Below, piece by piece: positions 56,694 through 64,000 of a stretch of 64,000 nt of DNA (its first letter is position 1; each line of letters begins with the position of its first letter). This DNA is from Limnohabitans sp. B9-3 (GTDB lineage Bacteria; Pseudomonadota; Gammaproteobacteria; Burkholderiales; Burkholderiaceae_C). Under the pieces are notes generated by a model. It searched no databases. It worked only from the letters and a program-made list of their open reading frames with translations, and was not told the DNA's origin. The position numbers and the translations under genes are program-made. Where the stretch lies: the NCBI RefSeq assembly GCF_002778325.1, contig NZ_NESI01000009.1:62001-126000 (forward strand), written 5' to 3'.

Positions 56694-56728
56694 GGGGCTT
56701 ACTCCTGTTATTAGATAGTCATGCGTGT

Positions 56729-58573
56729 TTAGGCGTACAGGTCAAGCAAGGACGCATTGGCCTTGTTGCGAGATTCGGTGGCGCTGGCCACCGTGTCGCT
56801 GTCTTTGACTTGCATGGGTGAATTGTCACCAACTTGCGACGGTTTTGCAGAACCGCGCGAGGGGTTTTGTTGGGCGTGGCCGCTGTCTTGGCCGATGTGC
56901 ATTTGTCCGGCTTGAATGCCAAAGTTTTCAAGTGCATCGCGCAAGCGTTGGCTGCTGTTTTGCAGCAGGTCGCGTGTGAGTGGGTTTTCGGCTTGGAACA
57001 TGGCATTGAGCTTGCCGTCTTTCATTTCCAGCTGAATTTCCACGCCACCCAAATGGGCGGGGCGCAGACCGAACTTCATTTTCCATTCGCCATCGCTCAG
57101 TTGCTTGTGCATGCGCGCGGCCATTTCGGTGGCCATTTTGTCGCTCAGCTGGTCGTACACCTCGCTCATGGGCGTTGTGGTCGCTACGGACGAGGGGGCG
57201 TTGGCGTTGGCTGTCTGTGCGGGTGCGTTGGTTTGTGCCAGCGCTTGGGCAAAACCTTGACCACTGCTGTTGCCAGAGGACGGTTGTTGCTGCGCATCGT
57301 CACCGCCGGCGGCGTTCTGTGAGAACTGCGCCACCAACTCGCTGATGCTTTGCTCGGTAACGTCGCCGCCCAGCAAGGACAGGGCGTCCAGTGTGCTGGA
57401 TGACTTGCCGAACGTGTTGGGAAGGCCTGCGCTGTTGCTCGAGGCGGCCACGGTTGCAGCGGGTGCTGCGAGCGTGATTTCAACGTGTTGGATCGAGGCC
57501 ATCTCTGCGGCGCTCAAACCCAGTGGAGCAGGGGCTTGTGACGCGGCAGTTGGTACGTTTGCGTTTGTTGCCAGCACGGCTGTTGCCGCTGTCATAACGG
57601 GAACGTGGCTGGGCAAGTCGGTCCCGGTGGCGGCTGCGTGGGTGTCAGGCAAGAGCCCCAATGCGGCCAATTGTGTGGCGGCCGAGGAACTGGGTGTTGC
57701 TGAAGTGAGGGCAGTCGTCAAGCCGCTTGCGTTGTGGGTTGATGATGTGGGCGTGCCGGCGACAGCCGCATTCAAGACCTGCATCAATGCATTTGATTCG
57801 TTCGCCGAAGCTGCGCCAGGTGCGCCACCTGAAAGGGGCAAGCCTTGGGCTGACAAGACAACGCCGCTTGTCGCGCTCAGGGCTGCGTTTGTCACAGGGC
57901 TGGCTGTGCCAAGCAGCGCCGAAGGGGAGGACGCGCCTTCACCCAACAGTTTTTGTATGGCGGCTTCGTCCAAGCCCATCGATTGGGCAAACGCGGTCAA
58001 GCTCTCAGCGTTGGGTGAGGCGCTGGGGGCGGTGATGATGTGCATTTGCGGACTGAGCGCGATGGCACGCAACGACAGCGCAGCCTCAGAGGCCGTTGCC
58101 GCTGCGTCTTGAGACGGCGTGGCGGAAGGCATGGCCATCATGGCAACTTGCGCGAGCAGGGTGGCATCGGCCTCATTCAAGGCTTGGGCGCTGGCCGCGT
58201 CGCGCAGCTGTTGTGCGCGTTGCTCGGCGCGCTTCTCGTCGCTGCTTTTTTCGGCCTCATAACTGTCCGTGTCGCTCTGAAGCGCATCGTCGGCTCGGGA
58301 GGTGCGCGCTTGGTTTTGCGCTGAGTCTTGGTGAGATTTGGTGCTGATTTTGGCGCTGTGGTCGGGTCTGGGCGTCGACTCAGCGGCAAAACTTGGCCGC
58401 TCAGAGACGGACAGCCGCTGGAACTGGCGGGCCATGATGTTGGCGAAGTCTTTGCCTGCGTTGGACCCCGCGTCGGCGCGCAATCCTGCCGCCAGCCCTT
58501 GTGTGGCGCTGGTCGAAAGGCTCTGAGGCACGGCGGGTGCCGGTGGCATTTGTAGGTAGCTGGACAGGTTCAT
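56729..58573 (-). CDS. fliK: Flagellar hook-length control protein FliK
   Basis: 614 residues, Ala/Ser/Thr/Gln-rich over most of its length as is usual for the molecular-ruler part. The C-terminal hook-length domain contains WKMKFGLRPAHLGGVEIQLEMKDGKLNAMFQAENPLTRDLLQNSSQRLRDALENFGI. I start at ATG 58573 (MNLSSYLQM); an open extension to 58678 would cross the sigma-54 promoter. Low complexity makes only the C-terminus diagnostic. Confidence 0.92.
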   Translation of the reverse strand: MNLSSYLQMPPAPAVPQSLSTSATQGLAAGLRADAGSNAGKDFANIMARQFQRLSVSERPSFAAESTPRPDHSAKISTKSHQDSAQNQARTSRADDALQSDTDSYEAEKSSDEKRAEQRAQQLRDAASAQALNEADATLLAQVAMMAMPSATPSQDAAATASEAALSLRAIALSPQMHIITAPSASPNAESLTAFAQSMGLDEAAIQKLLGEGASSPSALLGTASPVTNAALSATSGVVLSAQGLPLSGGAPGAASANESNALMQVLNAAVAGTPTSSTHNASGLTTALTSATPSSSAATQLAALGLLPDTHAAATGTDLPSHVPVMTAATAVLATNANVPTAASQAPAPLGLSAAEMASIQHVEITLAAPAATVAASSNSAGLPNTFGKSSSTLDALSLLGGDVTEQSISELVAQFSQNAAGGDDAQQQPSSGNSSGQGFAQALAQTNAPAQTANANAPSSVATTTPMSEVYDQLSDKMATEMAARMHKQLSDGEWKMKFGLRPAHLGGVEIQLEMKDGKLNAMFQAENPLTRDLLQNSSQRLRDALENFGIQAGQMHIGQDSGHAQQNPSRGSAKPSQVGDNSPMQVKDSDTVASATESRNKANASLLDLYA

Positions 58574-58606
58574 GTGTGCTTTAAAACGAGTTGGCTCAGC
58601 AGTTAA

Positions 58607-58621
58607 GCAAAAACCGTGACA
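58607..58621 (-). promoter_or_regulatory. Sigma-54 promoter of fliK-fliL-fliM-fliN
   Basis: Minus-strand TGTCAC-N5-TTGC(TT), one mismatch to TGGCAC-N5-TTGC, with the invariant GC at -12. Expected start about 58595, 22 nt before the fliK ATG. The -24 half overlaps a small palindrome GTGAC-AG-GTCAC (58616-58627). Confidence 0.7.
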
Positions 58622-58672
58622 GGTCACATCTTGCCGCTGTGGCCAAGCCAGCGCGTCGGTGTCGGATTGAGC

Positions 58673-58687
58673 TGGCACATCGATTGC
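58673..58687 (+). promoter_or_regulatory. Sigma-54 promoter of flhA-flhF-flhG-fliA
   Basis: TGGCAC-N5-TTGC(TTA) matches the RpoN consensus in every conserved position. Expected start near 58699, about 64 nt before flhA. It faces away from the fliK promoter, leaving about 50 bp between them. Confidence 0.85.
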
Positions 58688-58762
58688 TTAGTGAACATGT
58701 CCCCGACGTTATGTCAGGGTCGAAAAGACAACTAAACGTTCCAAATCAACTGGATTTCATCG

Positions 58763-60859
58763 ATGAGCACTCTCACTCTGTCAACGATTCGACAGAACCT
58801 GTCGAAATTTGACCTCTCCGGACTCAGTATTCCGGTGGTGGTGCTCGTCATCATGGCCATGTTGATCTTGCCTTTGCCGGCGCTGTTGCTGGACTTTTTG
58901 TTCACCTTCAACATTTTGATCAGCTTGGTGGTCATCATGATCGCCATCGGCACCCGCAAACCCCTCGAATTTTCTTCATTCCCCACCGTGCTGTTGTTTG
59001 CCACCATGTTGCGCTTGGCCTTGAACGTGGCCTCGACCCGTGCTGTGTTAGTTCATGGCCACGAAGGTGGTCATGCGGCTGGCAAAGTGGTGCAAGCCTT
59101 TGGCGAGTTCGTGATTGCTGGTAACTACGTGGTGGGCTTCATCATCTTTTCGATTTTGATGATCATCAACTTCATCGTGGTGACCAAAGGTGCCGGCCGT
59201 GTGTCTGAAGTGAACGCCCGTTTCACCTTGGACGCGATGCCTGGTAAACAAATGTCCATCGACGCTGACTTGAACGCCGGCGTGATCGACCAAGACACCG
59301 CCAAAAAGCGCCGCGCTGAGTTGGCCCAAGAATCTGACTTCTTCGGCTCCATGGACGGTGCTTCCAAGTTCGTGAGCGGTGACGCCATCGCCGGCTTGTT
59401 GATTTTGATCATCAACTTGGTCGGCGGCTTGATCATCGGTGTGGCCCAGCACGACCTGCCTGTGGCTGAAGCCGGCAAGATTTACACCCTGTTGACCATT
59501 GGTGACGGCTTGGTGTCGCAAATTCCATCGCTGTTGCTGTCCTTGGCCACTGCCATCATCGTGACCCGCGTCACGACCGCTGAGTCGATCTCTGAGCAGG
59601 CGTCTGACCAGTTGTCTAACCCCAGCGCTTTGTTCATTTCCTCCGTCATTTTGTTGATCTTGGGCATGGTGCCCGGCATGCCTCACCTGATGTTCATCGC
59701 TTTGGCCGCCGCCGCTGCCGGTTTGGGCTTGATGATCATCACCCGCGATGTGCAAGAAGAGCAGGCCGAACAAGCCGTCAAAGACGCTGTTGCGCCTGAA
59801 GCCCCCAAAGAACTCGACTGGGACGATGTGGACCAAGTCGATTTGATTGGTTTGGAAATTGGCTACGGCTTGATTCCCCTGGTCAACGTCGAGACCGGTG
59901 GCGAATTGATGACACGCGTCAAAGGCGTGCGCAAGAAGCTGTCGGCTGAACTCGGTTTCTTGGTGCAGCCTGTGCGCATCCGTGATGACTTGAACATCGA
60001 CCCTGACGCTTACAACATCGTGCTCAAAGGCGTGGTGCGTGGCAAAGGCGAAGTCAAAGTGGGCCGCGAATTGGCCATCAACCCCGGTCACGTGTACGGT
60101 CAGCTCGAAGGCATCGCCACCCGCGAACCCGCGTTTGGTTTAGAAGCCGTTTGGATTGAGCCCTCACAACGCGACCAAGCCCGCACCTTGGGCTACACCG
60201 TGGTCGACGCGGCCACCGCCATTTCCACCCACTTGAACAAAGTGCTGCGCGAAAACGCCTCTGACTTGTTGAGCCACGACGAAACCCAGCAACTGTTGGA
60301 TAAATTGGCAGCCAAGTCGCCCAAGATCGTCGAAGACTTGGTGCCTGGCAAGTTATCGCTCGGAATCTTGACACGCACCTTGCAGAATTTGTTGTCCGAA
60401 TCCGTGTCGATTCGTGACATGCGCACCATCGCCGAAGCCTTGACCGAAGCCAGCACCCGCACCCAAGACCCTGAGCAACTCACCGCCATGGTTCGCCCCA
60501 AGCTGGGTCGCATGATCATGCAAAGCTTGGTTGATGCCGACAGTGGCTTGCAAGTGATGACCTTGGAGCCATCCCTGGAACAGTTATTGCATAACGTCTT
60601 GCAACAAAGCCAACCTGGACAAGCCGTGGTGATGGAGCCAGGGTTGTCTGAGAACTTGTTTGCCAGCTTGCGCGAAGGCGCACGCACGGTAGAAGAAATG
60701 GGCCACCCCGCTGTGTTGGTGGTGTCCCCTGTGATTCGTGGCTGGCTGTCCAAAGCTGCCCGTTTCCGCGTGAACGATTTGACTGTGCTGTCTTACAGCG
60801 AAATTCCGGACGATCAGGCCGTCAAAGTGATCCACACCGTGGACGCCAAAAGCCGATAA
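58763..60859 (+). CDS. flhA: Flagellar biosynthesis protein FlhA
   Basis: 698-residue core of the flagellar type III export gate. Eight hydrophobic spans in the first 340 residues. The FHIPEP signature region is GRVSEVNARFTLDAMPGKQMSIDADLNAG, with the conserved Asp. The cytoplasmic domain (FlhA-C) begins after about residue 350 and contains LGYTVVDAATAISTHL. flhB is not in this window. Starts an operon continuing into flhF, with a 36-bp gap. Confidence 0.97.
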   Translation: MSTLTLSTIRQNLSKFDLSGLSIPVVVLVIMAMLILPLPALLLDFLFTFNILISLVVIMIAIGTRKPLEFSSFPTVLLFATMLRLALNVASTRAVLVHGHEGGHAAGKVVQAFGEFVIAGNYVVGFIIFSILMIINFIVVTKGAGRVSEVNARFTLDAMPGKQMSIDADLNAGVIDQDTAKKRRAELAQESDFFGSMDGASKFVSGDAIAGLLILIINLVGGLIIGVAQHDLPVAEAGKIYTLLTIGDGLVSQIPSLLLSLATAIIVTRVTTAESISEQASDQLSNPSALFISSVILLILGMVPGMPHLMFIALAAAAAGLGLMIITRDVQEEQAEQAVKDAVAPEAPKELDWDDVDQVDLIGLEIGYGLIPLVNVETGGELMTRVKGVRKKLSAELGFLVQPVRIRDDLNIDPDAYNIVLKGVVRGKGEVKVGRELAINPGHVYGQLEGIATREPAFGLEAVWIEPSQRDQARTLGYTVVDAATAISTHLNKVLRENASDLLSHDETQQLLDKLAAKSPKIVEDLVPGKLSLGILTRTLQNLLSESVSIRDMRTIAEALTEASTRTQDPEQLTAMVRPKLGRMIMQSLVDADSGLQVMTLEPSLEQLLHNVLQQSQPGQAVVMEPGLSENLFASLREGARTVEEMGHPAVLVVSPVIRGWLSKAARFRVNDLTVLSYSEIPDDQAVKVIHTVDAKSR

Positions 60860-60895
60860 CCCGACAACAACAAATAAGACAGAGTGAGCTGACCT

Positions 60896-62281
60896 ATGGA
60901 ACTGAAACGAATCCTCGCCCGCGATACACGCGCAGCCAACGAAAAGGCTGTGGCTCAGTATGGGCCCGATGTGCTGATCATCTCCAGCAGCCAAGTCAAT
61001 GGCTTGACCGAGTTGATCGTGGCTGTGGACTTGTCCCCGTTGACGCCCGAGGAGGCCGAGCCGTTCATCAAGAGCGAATTTACCCAGTCCAAAGCGCCTG
61101 CTGGTAAGTTTGATGTGCTGTTGGGTCAAACAATTGACCAAAACAAGCGCCAATCCCGCGAGCGTCAAGCCACCCAAGTGGCTCAGCCTTTGATTGAAGT
61201 GAAGCCTCAAGTGGCGGCCAAGCCCATTGCCAAAATTTCGGCCCCGCAAGTGGCGAGCCCTGTCAAAGAATCCACACAACAGGCCGAAGACGCGCACGAC
61301 GCCTTGCGCGGCCGCGAAATCGTCGCCTTGGTGCGTGAAGAACTGGCTTCTTTGCGCCGCGAATTCAAACTCGGCCAACAAATGGCCGCTTGGCAAGGCA
61401 GCGTGCCTCTGCCTGCCGCCTTGTCGCCTTTGCGTGATGCCTTGAACGACGCCCCCATTCCTGTCGCGTTGCGCGCCTTGTTGATGGACTGCATCAAAGA
61501 CCACGACAACCTATCCGACGCCATGGGCGCTTTGCAACGCCAACTCAGCCACGCCGTGGGCCAAGCCTCTGCGGCCACGCCGCTGTCTGGTGTGCATGCT
61601 TTGGCGGGTCCTTCGGGTGCTGGCAAGTCTTTGATGATTGCGCGTTTGGCCCAAAACGCCGCGCTCGCGCACGGCAGCGAACAAGTGGTGGTGATCAGTT
61701 TTCACGACCAACGTGCTGGCGCTTGGAGCCAAACGCAGTTGCTCAGTGCCCAGTCGGGTGTGGACAGTTTCCGCGCCACCAACGCCGCCACCTTGAAGTT
61801 GCTGCTCGAAGAGCACAGCAACCGCCAATTGATTTTGATCGACACCCCCGGCGTGCAAATGAACGAGCGTTTGGCCGACCTGCGCAGCATGAATTTGCAG
61901 GTCCAATGCCACGCCGTGGTGCCCGCCGATGCCTCCGCCGCCAACTTGCGCCGCGTGTTTGAAAATACCGACAACACCTGGGCGTCGTTGATGCTCAGCA
62001 AGCTCGACGAGTCCAACCAACCTTGGGCCTTGTTGCAGTTCTTGACCGAACAAACCGTGGCTGTGTCCGCGGCCAGCACCGGCGACCGCACTGCAGATTT
62101 GGTGCAAGACTTCGGCCTGACCGATTTGGTCAAGCGCGCCTTGGACAACCTGCCGCTGCCAAAGGTGGAAGACCACCCCCACGCTGCGCGCAACGCCGCT
62201 TTGAACGACTTGGCCAGCTCTAAATTGGCGCAAATCGCCGCCCGCTTTCAACCCGAAACCACAGGCCTGACCCATGAGTAA
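60896..62281 (+). CDS. flhF: Flagellar biosynthesis regulator FlhF (SRP-type GTPase)
   Basis: 461 residues: an N-terminal basic/variable domain beginning MELKRILARDTRAANEKAVAQYGPDVLIISS, a helical N domain and an SRP-like G domain. The G motifs are altered from the canonical ones: GPSGAGKSLM (G1), HDQRAGAWSQ (G2 region), DTPG (G3) and SKLDE (G4). FlhF places the flagellum at the pole. Context (between flhA and flhG) secures the identity. Overlaps flhG by 8 bp. Confidence 0.9.
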   Translation: MELKRILARDTRAANEKAVAQYGPDVLIISSSQVNGLTELIVAVDLSPLTPEEAEPFIKSEFTQSKAPAGKFDVLLGQTIDQNKRQSRERQATQVAQPLIEVKPQVAAKPIAKISAPQVASPVKESTQQAEDAHDALRGREIVALVREELASLRREFKLGQQMAAWQGSVPLPAALSPLRDALNDAPIPVALRALLMDCIKDHDNLSDAMGALQRQLSHAVGQASAATPLSGVHALAGPSGAGKSLMIARLAQNAALAHGSEQVVVISFHDQRAGAWSQTQLLSAQSGVDSFRATNAATLKLLLEEHSNRQLILIDTPGVQMNERLADLRSMNLQVQCHAVVPADASAANLRRVFENTDNTWASLMLSKLDESNQPWALLQFLTEQTVAVSAASTGDRTADLVQDFGLTDLVKRALDNLPLPKVEDHPHAARNAALNDLASSKLAQIAARFQPETTGLTHE

Positions 62282-63101
62282 GCACCATAAAACTGAAATC
62301 ATCGGCATCGCCAGCGGCAAGGGCGGGGTGGGTAAAACCACCACCTCCATCAACTTGGCCGTGGCCTTGCGCCAAATGGGCTTCAGCGTCATGTTGTTTG
62401 ACGCCGACTTGGGCTTGGCCAACGCGCAAATCGCACTCGGTGCGCGCGCCGAGTACAACTTGGGCCACTTTTTGGCAGGCCAAAAGACCTTGCCAGAAAT
62501 CATGGTCACCACACGCCAAGGCATCAAACTGATTCCGGGTGCGTCGGGCATGCAAGAGTTGGCGGGCTTGAGCCAAGTGCAAGCGGCCAGCATCGTGCAG
62601 TCGTTTGGCGCTTTGACTGACGATGTGGATTACTTGATCGTCGACGTGGCCGCCGGCATCTCGCCCTCGGTGCTGTCGTTCTTGGCAGCGTGTCAGCGTC
62701 GTTTCATTGTGGTCAAAGACGACCCCTCGTCGATTGCTGATGCCTACGGCACCATCAAAATTTTGACCAAAGAAATGGGTCTGGATGAGATCTATTTGTT
62801 GCCCAACATGGTCAACACCCAAAGCGAAGGCTGGAAGCTTTATAAGAAGCTGAACGACGTGTGTGTGCGTTTCTTGGGCGAGTCGGTGCACTACCTCACC
62901 TCCATCGAGAGCGATGAAATGGTCTTGCGTGCCCTGAAAAAATACCAATCGGTGCTCGAGCTCGCTCCCGGCTCTGCCGCTTCGCGTGACTACATGCGTT
63001 TGGCCGAGGCCTGCACCCATTTGCGACCTATTGACCACCCGTCGGGCGGCATGCAATTTTTCATGGAGCGACTGATGCAAAACAGTTCGTCGGAATCATG
63101 A
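62274..63101 (+). CDS. flhG: MinD-like ATPase FlhG (FleN), flagellar number regulator
   Basis: 275 residues. The deviant Walker A is IASGKGGVGKTTTSINLA, followed by FDADLGLANAQIALGA (switch I) and IVDVAAGISPSVLSFL (switch II, where a Gly-type D-x-A-G-A is usual). It limits flagella number with FlhF and antagonises FleQ-type activators. Overlaps flhF (8 bp) and fliA (4 bp). Confidence 0.94.
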   Translation: MSKHHKTEIIGIASGKGGVGKTTTSINLAVALRQMGFSVMLFDADLGLANAQIALGARAEYNLGHFLAGQKTLPEIMVTTRQGIKLIPGASGMQELAGLSQVQAASIVQSFGALTDDVDYLIVDVAAGISPSVLSFLAACQRRFIVVKDDPSSIADAYGTIKILTKEMGLDEIYLLPNMVNTQSEGWKLYKKLNDVCVRFLGESVHYLTSIESDEMVLRALKKYQSVLELAPGSAASRDYMRLAEACTHLRPIDHPSGGMQFFMERLMQNSSSES

Positions 63102-63853
63102 GCCCACGTTCCTCTGTCAACATGTACAAAGCCTGCGCCCCCAAAGGCGAGGACTTGGTGTTGGCCCACCTTGGCTTGGTCAAGCGTGTGGCGCTGCACC
63201 TCAAGGCGCGCATTCCGGCCTTCATGGAGCTCGATGAGCTGATCCAAGTTGGCATGATCGGCTTGCTCGAAGCTTCGCGTGCCTTTGACCCTGTCAAAGG
63301 CATCGAGTTTGAGAACTTCGCCCATAGCCGAGTGCGCGGCGCCATGCTGGACGAGGTGCGACGTTTATCGTTTTTGCCACGCTCTGCGGTGGCCTTCAAC
63401 AAAGAACACAACACCACGGTGCACGCTTTGGCTGCCGAGCTGGGTCGTGCGCCCAGCCAAGCGGAAATTGCCGATTACATGGGCAAAGACCTCGAAGAGT
63501 TTCACAAAGAACGCGGCAAAGCCAAGCGGTTTGAGACCTATTCGATGGAAGTCGTCACCGAAGAGGTGATGAGCATTGCCGACGACGCATCGCAGCAGCC
63601 CGATGTGATCGTGGAAGAAGCGCAGTTCATGGACGCGGTGACCGATGCGATTGCCCAGTTGCCCGAACGCGAACAGTTGGTCATGCAGTTGTATTACGTG
63701 GAAGAGTTCAACCTGAAGGAAATTGGTGAGACCTTAGGGGTCAGCGAATCTCGGGTCAGTCAAATTTTGTCATCCGTGGTCAAAAAGCTGCGTGGCACCT
63801 TGAAAGTGGAAGGGTCGGAGGCCGATCAACCCGCTGCGAGGAGACGCGCATGA
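63098..63853 (+). CDS. fliA: RNA polymerase sigma factor FliA (sigma-28)
   Basis: 251 residues. Region 2 has HLGLVKRVALHLKARIPAFMELDELIQVGMIGLLEA and FENFAHSRVRGAMLDEVRR. Region 3 follows. Region 4 has LPEREQLVMQLYYVEEFNLKEIGETLGVSESRVSQILSSVVKKL. It drives late flagellar genes and is held by FlgM until the hook is finished. As last known gene of a sigma-54 operon it links the RpoN level to the class of late genes. Confidence 0.96.
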   Translation: MSPRSSVNMYKACAPKGEDLVLAHLGLVKRVALHLKARIPAFMELDELIQVGMIGLLEASRAFDPVKGIEFENFAHSRVRGAMLDEVRRLSFLPRSAVAFNKEHNTTVHALAAELGRAPSQAEIADYMGKDLEEFHKERGKAKRFETYSMEVVTEEVMSIADDASQQPDVIVEEAQFMDAVTDAIAQLPEREQLVMQLYYVEEFNLKEIGETLGVSESRVSQILSSVVKKLRGTLKVEGSEADQPAARRRA

Positions 63854-64000
63854 GCAACTTCATGATGAACGTGGTGTCGTGGGTGCTGCTGTTGCTGGTC
63901 ATCCTCACGCTGTATTTGATCGACAAGGTCAATCAATTGACCAAAATGCATGAAAACGCCGCCAACGCCAACGCTAAAACTGAGACAGAGGCACCGGTTG
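63850..64000 (+). CDS. Small membrane protein downstream of fliA (cut by window end)
   Basis: Starts with ATG overlapping the fliA stop (ATGA), with GAGGAG just upstream. The first 50 residues show one membrane helix (VVSWVLLLLVILTLYLIDKV) and an Ala/Asn-rich hydrophilic part. No recognisable motif. It belongs to the flagellar operon by position; its 3' end lies outside the window. Confidence 0.65.
   Translation, partial: MSNFMMNVVSWVLLLLVILTLYLIDKVNQLTKMHENAANANAKTETEAPV

Noticed and set aside
1-64000. tRNA, rRNA, CRISPR arrays, insertion sequences, prophage genes
   Set aside because: I looked for each and found nothing supportable: no cloverleaf, no regularly spaced repeats, no transposase or integrase motifs.

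Overview
The window is a gene-dense stretch of a betaproteobacterial chromosome. It most resembles Burkholderiales, family Comamonadaceae (Limnohabitans/Rhodoferax-like). The evidence is the gene order of the division and cell-wall cluster, the one-cysteine DksA, the tandem NrdR boxes before nrdA, the ccsA/PP0621/ampD trio, an MtgA/TonB/RNB block, and high-GC coding with heavy use of TTG for leucine. Genus assignment is inference. I see no rRNA, tRNA, CRISPR array or insertion sequence.

Layout. (1) 1-2.7 kb: a His-rich COG0523 GTPase and a DksA with a very long Lys/Ala/Pro-rich N-terminal tail. (2) 2.9-21.8 kb: a complete dcw cluster (mraZ, rsmH, ftsL, ftsI, murE, murF, mraY, murD, ftsW, murG, murC, ddlB, ftsQ, ftsA, ftsZ, lpxC) preceded by four 10-bp-spaced MraZ-type boxes; murD carries an unusual insertion of about 120 residues. 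(3) 21.8-26.7 kb, minus strand: ruvC, mtgA, a TonB-like gene, an RNB exoribonuclease and the esterase yqiA. (4) 26.7-38.7 kb, mostly plus: rodA, a beta-hydroxyacid dehydrogenase, tldD, aroG behind a Phe/Tyr attenuator, mpl (minus), an unknown gene with a TlpA-like thioredoxin, accB-accC-prmA, a zinc-ribbon protein and a PfkB kinase. (5) 38.8-45.8 kb, minus: a histone H1-like protein, nrdB, nrdA, ampD, a PP0621-like protein and ccsA. (6) 45.9-53.2 kb: ffh; a minus-strand operon of Rieske oxygenase, glutamine-synthetase-like ligase and ferredoxin; an AT-richer amidohydrolase bracketed by identical 28-bp palindromes; miaB. (7) 53.4-64 kb: a membrane-anchored alpha-carbonic anhydrase, then two divergent flagellar operons (fliK-fliL-fliM-fliN and flhA-flhF-flhG-fliA) that share an intergenic region with two sigma-54 promoters.

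How the parts work together. The dcw genes make lipid II and assemble the divisome. mtgA, rodA, mpl and ampD add glycan polymerisation, elongation and muropeptide recycling. The aroG leader (peptide rich in Phe/Tyr codons, antiterminator, terminator) would couple aromatic amino acid supply to the first shikimate step. nrdAB would be under NrdR.

The most promising items for follow-up are the aroG attenuator, the recurrent -10 boxes 6-7 nt before start codons (leaderless-type starts), the divergent sigma-54 flagellar promoters, the MurD insertion, the H1-tailed DksA, the Rieske/GS-like/ferredoxin operon, and the palindrome-flanked amidohydrolase unit.
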